Origin: Klebsiella sp. WP3-W18-ESBL-02
GTDB taxonomy: Bacteria; Pseudomonadota; Gammaproteobacteria; Enterobacterales; Enterobacteriaceae
Direction: 5' to 3'
NCBI RefSeq assembly: GCF_014168815.1
Contig: NZ_AP021972.1
Coordinates: 744,001 to 808,000, forward strand
DNA length: 64,000 nucleotides
This document shows positions 62,714-64,000 of this stretch, in pieces. The notes below the pieces were generated by a model. It searched no databases. It worked only from the letters and a program-made list of their open reading frames with translations, and was not told the origin of the DNA. Each line of letters opens with the position of its first letter. Position 1 is the stretch's first letter. The position numbers were made by a program, and so were the translations under genes.

Positions 62714-63595
62714 GAGGAATTCACCGAGCTGACCGGCAAGGTGACCGGCAAGGACGTCGTGCAGTGGGACGAAGTGCAGATCACCATCGGTGACCAGACC
62801 TACACCGCCATCGTCCAGGAAGACCTGAGCTGGTCGGTTAAGGTGCCGACCAGCCAGCTGCAGGACGGCACCAACATCGAGGCCAGCGTCACCGGCTATG
62901 ACAAAGCCGGTAACTCAGACCATGACACCGACGACACCAGCGTCAGCCTCGATCTGAGCGCGCCGGAAGTCACCATCACCATCGACCTCGTCACCGGCGA
63001 CGGCGTTATCAATCAGCAGGAAAGCCAGGAAGAATTCACCGAGCTGACCGGCAAGGTCACCGGCAAGGACGTGGTGCAGTGGGACGAAGTGCAGATCACC
63101 ATCGGTGACCAGACCTACACCGCTATCGTCCAGGAAGACCTGAGCTGGTCGGTTAAGGTGCCGACCAGTCAGTTGCAGGACGGCACCAACATCGAGGCCA
63201 GCGTCACCGGCTATGACAAAGCCGGTAACTCAGACCATGACACCGACGACACCAGCGTCAGCCTCGATCTGAGCGCGCCGGAAGTCACCATCACCATCGA
63301 CCTCGTCACCGGCGACGGCGTTATCAATCAGCAGGAAAGCCAGGAAGAATTCACCGAGCTGACCGGCAAGGTCACCGGCAAGGACGTGGTGCAGTGGGAC
63401 GAAGTGCAGATCACCATCGGTGACCAGACCTACACCGCCATCGTCCAGGAAGACCTGAGCTGGTCGGTTAAGGTGCCGACCAGCCAGCTGCAGGACGGCA
63501 CCAACATCGAGGCCAGCGTCACCGGCTATGACAAAGCCGGTAACTCGGCGGATGACACCGACACCACCGACGTCAGCATCGACATAAATGCTGAT
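61076..63595 (+). repeat. Eight tandem 315-bp repeats coding 105-residue adhesin domains
   Basis: Units begin at 61076, 61391, 61706, 62021, 62336, 62651, 62966 and 63281, all exactly 315 bp apart and almost identical in DNA. Variable spots are few: IDL or INL, GDGV or GDGI, AIVQED or AVVQED, and SDHDTDDTS, SADDTDDTS or SADDTDTTD. These occur in mixed combinations. The eighth unit ends in a divergent sequence (VSIDINADVEIFID). The stop codon is in unit six. Confidence 0.95.
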
Positions 63596-64000
63596 GTTGA
63601 AATCTTTATTGACCCTATCACCGGCGACGATTATCTCGATATTTCCGAAACCACCCACTGGCAGGGACAAGAAGCGCCAACAACCACCATTACGGGTTAT
63701 GTCACCGGTGAAGCAACAGAGAACGATACTGTCAGCATCACCGTAAACAACAAGACCTACGATAATGTGGCCCTCAAGCAAGTCGGCGATAAATTAGTTT
63801 GGGAGTTAACGGTGGATACGGCAGACCTGGTCGAAACACCGAAAGTTGACGCCAGTATCACTATCACCGATGCAGCCGGAAATACCGCAACGGATCACGC
63901 CGATCGTACCGTGGATAGCGAGACCGCCACCGAGCAATTAGGTACCGCCGCCGACGATACCATCCATGGCAATGAAGGCAGTAGCAACGTGATTATCGGC
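62714..64000 (+). pseudogene. Continuation of the giant adhesin beyond the amber codon, running off the window
   Basis: The same frame is open from 62714 to the window end. It covers the rest of repeat six, repeats seven and eight, one divergent domain (ISETTHWQGQEAPTTTITGY then TVSITVNNKTYDN), and the start of a Gly/Asp/Asn-rich region (DDTIHGNEGSSN) that looks like an RTX-type calcium-binding block, usual near the C-terminus of these adhesins. No strong start is evident after the stop, though AGGAGG lies directly on it. Annotated as the downstream part of an interrupted gene; it is functional only if the TAG is suppressed, phase-variable by repeat recombination, or an assembly error. Confidence 0.8.

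Noticed and set aside
61076..63595. Tandem repeats considered as a CRISPR or other non-coding array
   Set aside because: Units are 315 bp with no spacers and stay in one coding frame with protein-domain periodicity.

Overview
The window is a chromosomal segment of an enterobacterium. The block from ygiN-mdaB-qseBC through parC-plsC-ftsP-ygiQ, dkgA-yqhD-yqhC, yghB, metC, exbBD, yqhA, gpr(yghZ), yghW, yghU and gss keeps the gene order of the E. coli parC/exbB neighbourhood, and most of these products are near full-length matches to the E. coli proteins as I remember them. Family Enterobacteriaceae is therefore secure. The genus (Enterobacter, Lelliottia, Kluyvera, Citrobacter or a relative) cannot be decided by eye. 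ParC has wild-type serine and glutamate at the quinolone-determining positions 80 and 84.

Layout. 1-6.05 kb: an accessory sugar-acid locus with the end of a TRAP transporter permease, an AraC-type regulator, a DUF2264 protein, a LacY-family symporter and a GH88 unsaturated glucuronyl hydrolase. It looks built to import and cut unsaturated uronyl oligosaccharides in the cytoplasm. 6.1-35 kb: the conserved backbone, with accessory insertions: a CxC-containing DUF3828 protein and a HIT protein (17.9-19.4 kb), a chemoreceptor (26.5-27.9 kb) and three unrecognised genes (28.0-29.5 kb). Recognition sites expected from biology are visible: tandem MetJ boxes before metC, a Fur box before exbB, a PmrA/QseB-type repeat between qseB and ygiW, and a CRP-like site before the DUF2264 gene. 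34.9-43.9 kb: a PLP aminotransferase, a 29-codon membrane ORF, a YdeP-type molybdopterin oxidoreductase, a MurNAc utilisation operon (murQ, PTS EIIBC, RpiR regulator, two DUF202 membrane proteins) with a palindromic operator, a DUF1971 gene under a near-perfect NsrR box, and a deoxynucleoside kinase.

43.9-53.1 kb: an AT-rich stretch with a perfect FNR box is interrupted by a complete IS5 (1195 bp). It is followed by a LuxR-type regulator and a complete type 1 fimbrial operon (fimA, fimI, fimC, fimD, fimF, fimG, fimH), with no fimB/fimE recombinase gene or obvious invertible switch. FimH has lysine where E. coli has the tyrosine-gate residue Tyr137.

53.2-64 kb: a Lap-type surface adhesin system. 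A type I secretion apparatus (ABC transporter, HlyD-type adaptor, TolC-like outer membrane protein) is read leftward. A giant adhesin with a LapA-like N-terminal retention module (TAAG motif) and eight near-identical 315-bp repeats is read rightward and runs off the window. The adhesin appears hit twice: an IS4-family element with a 10-bp target duplication sits 34 bp before its start, and a single C-to-T change makes an amber stop in the sixth repeat. The reading frame stays open for the remaining 1.3 kb.
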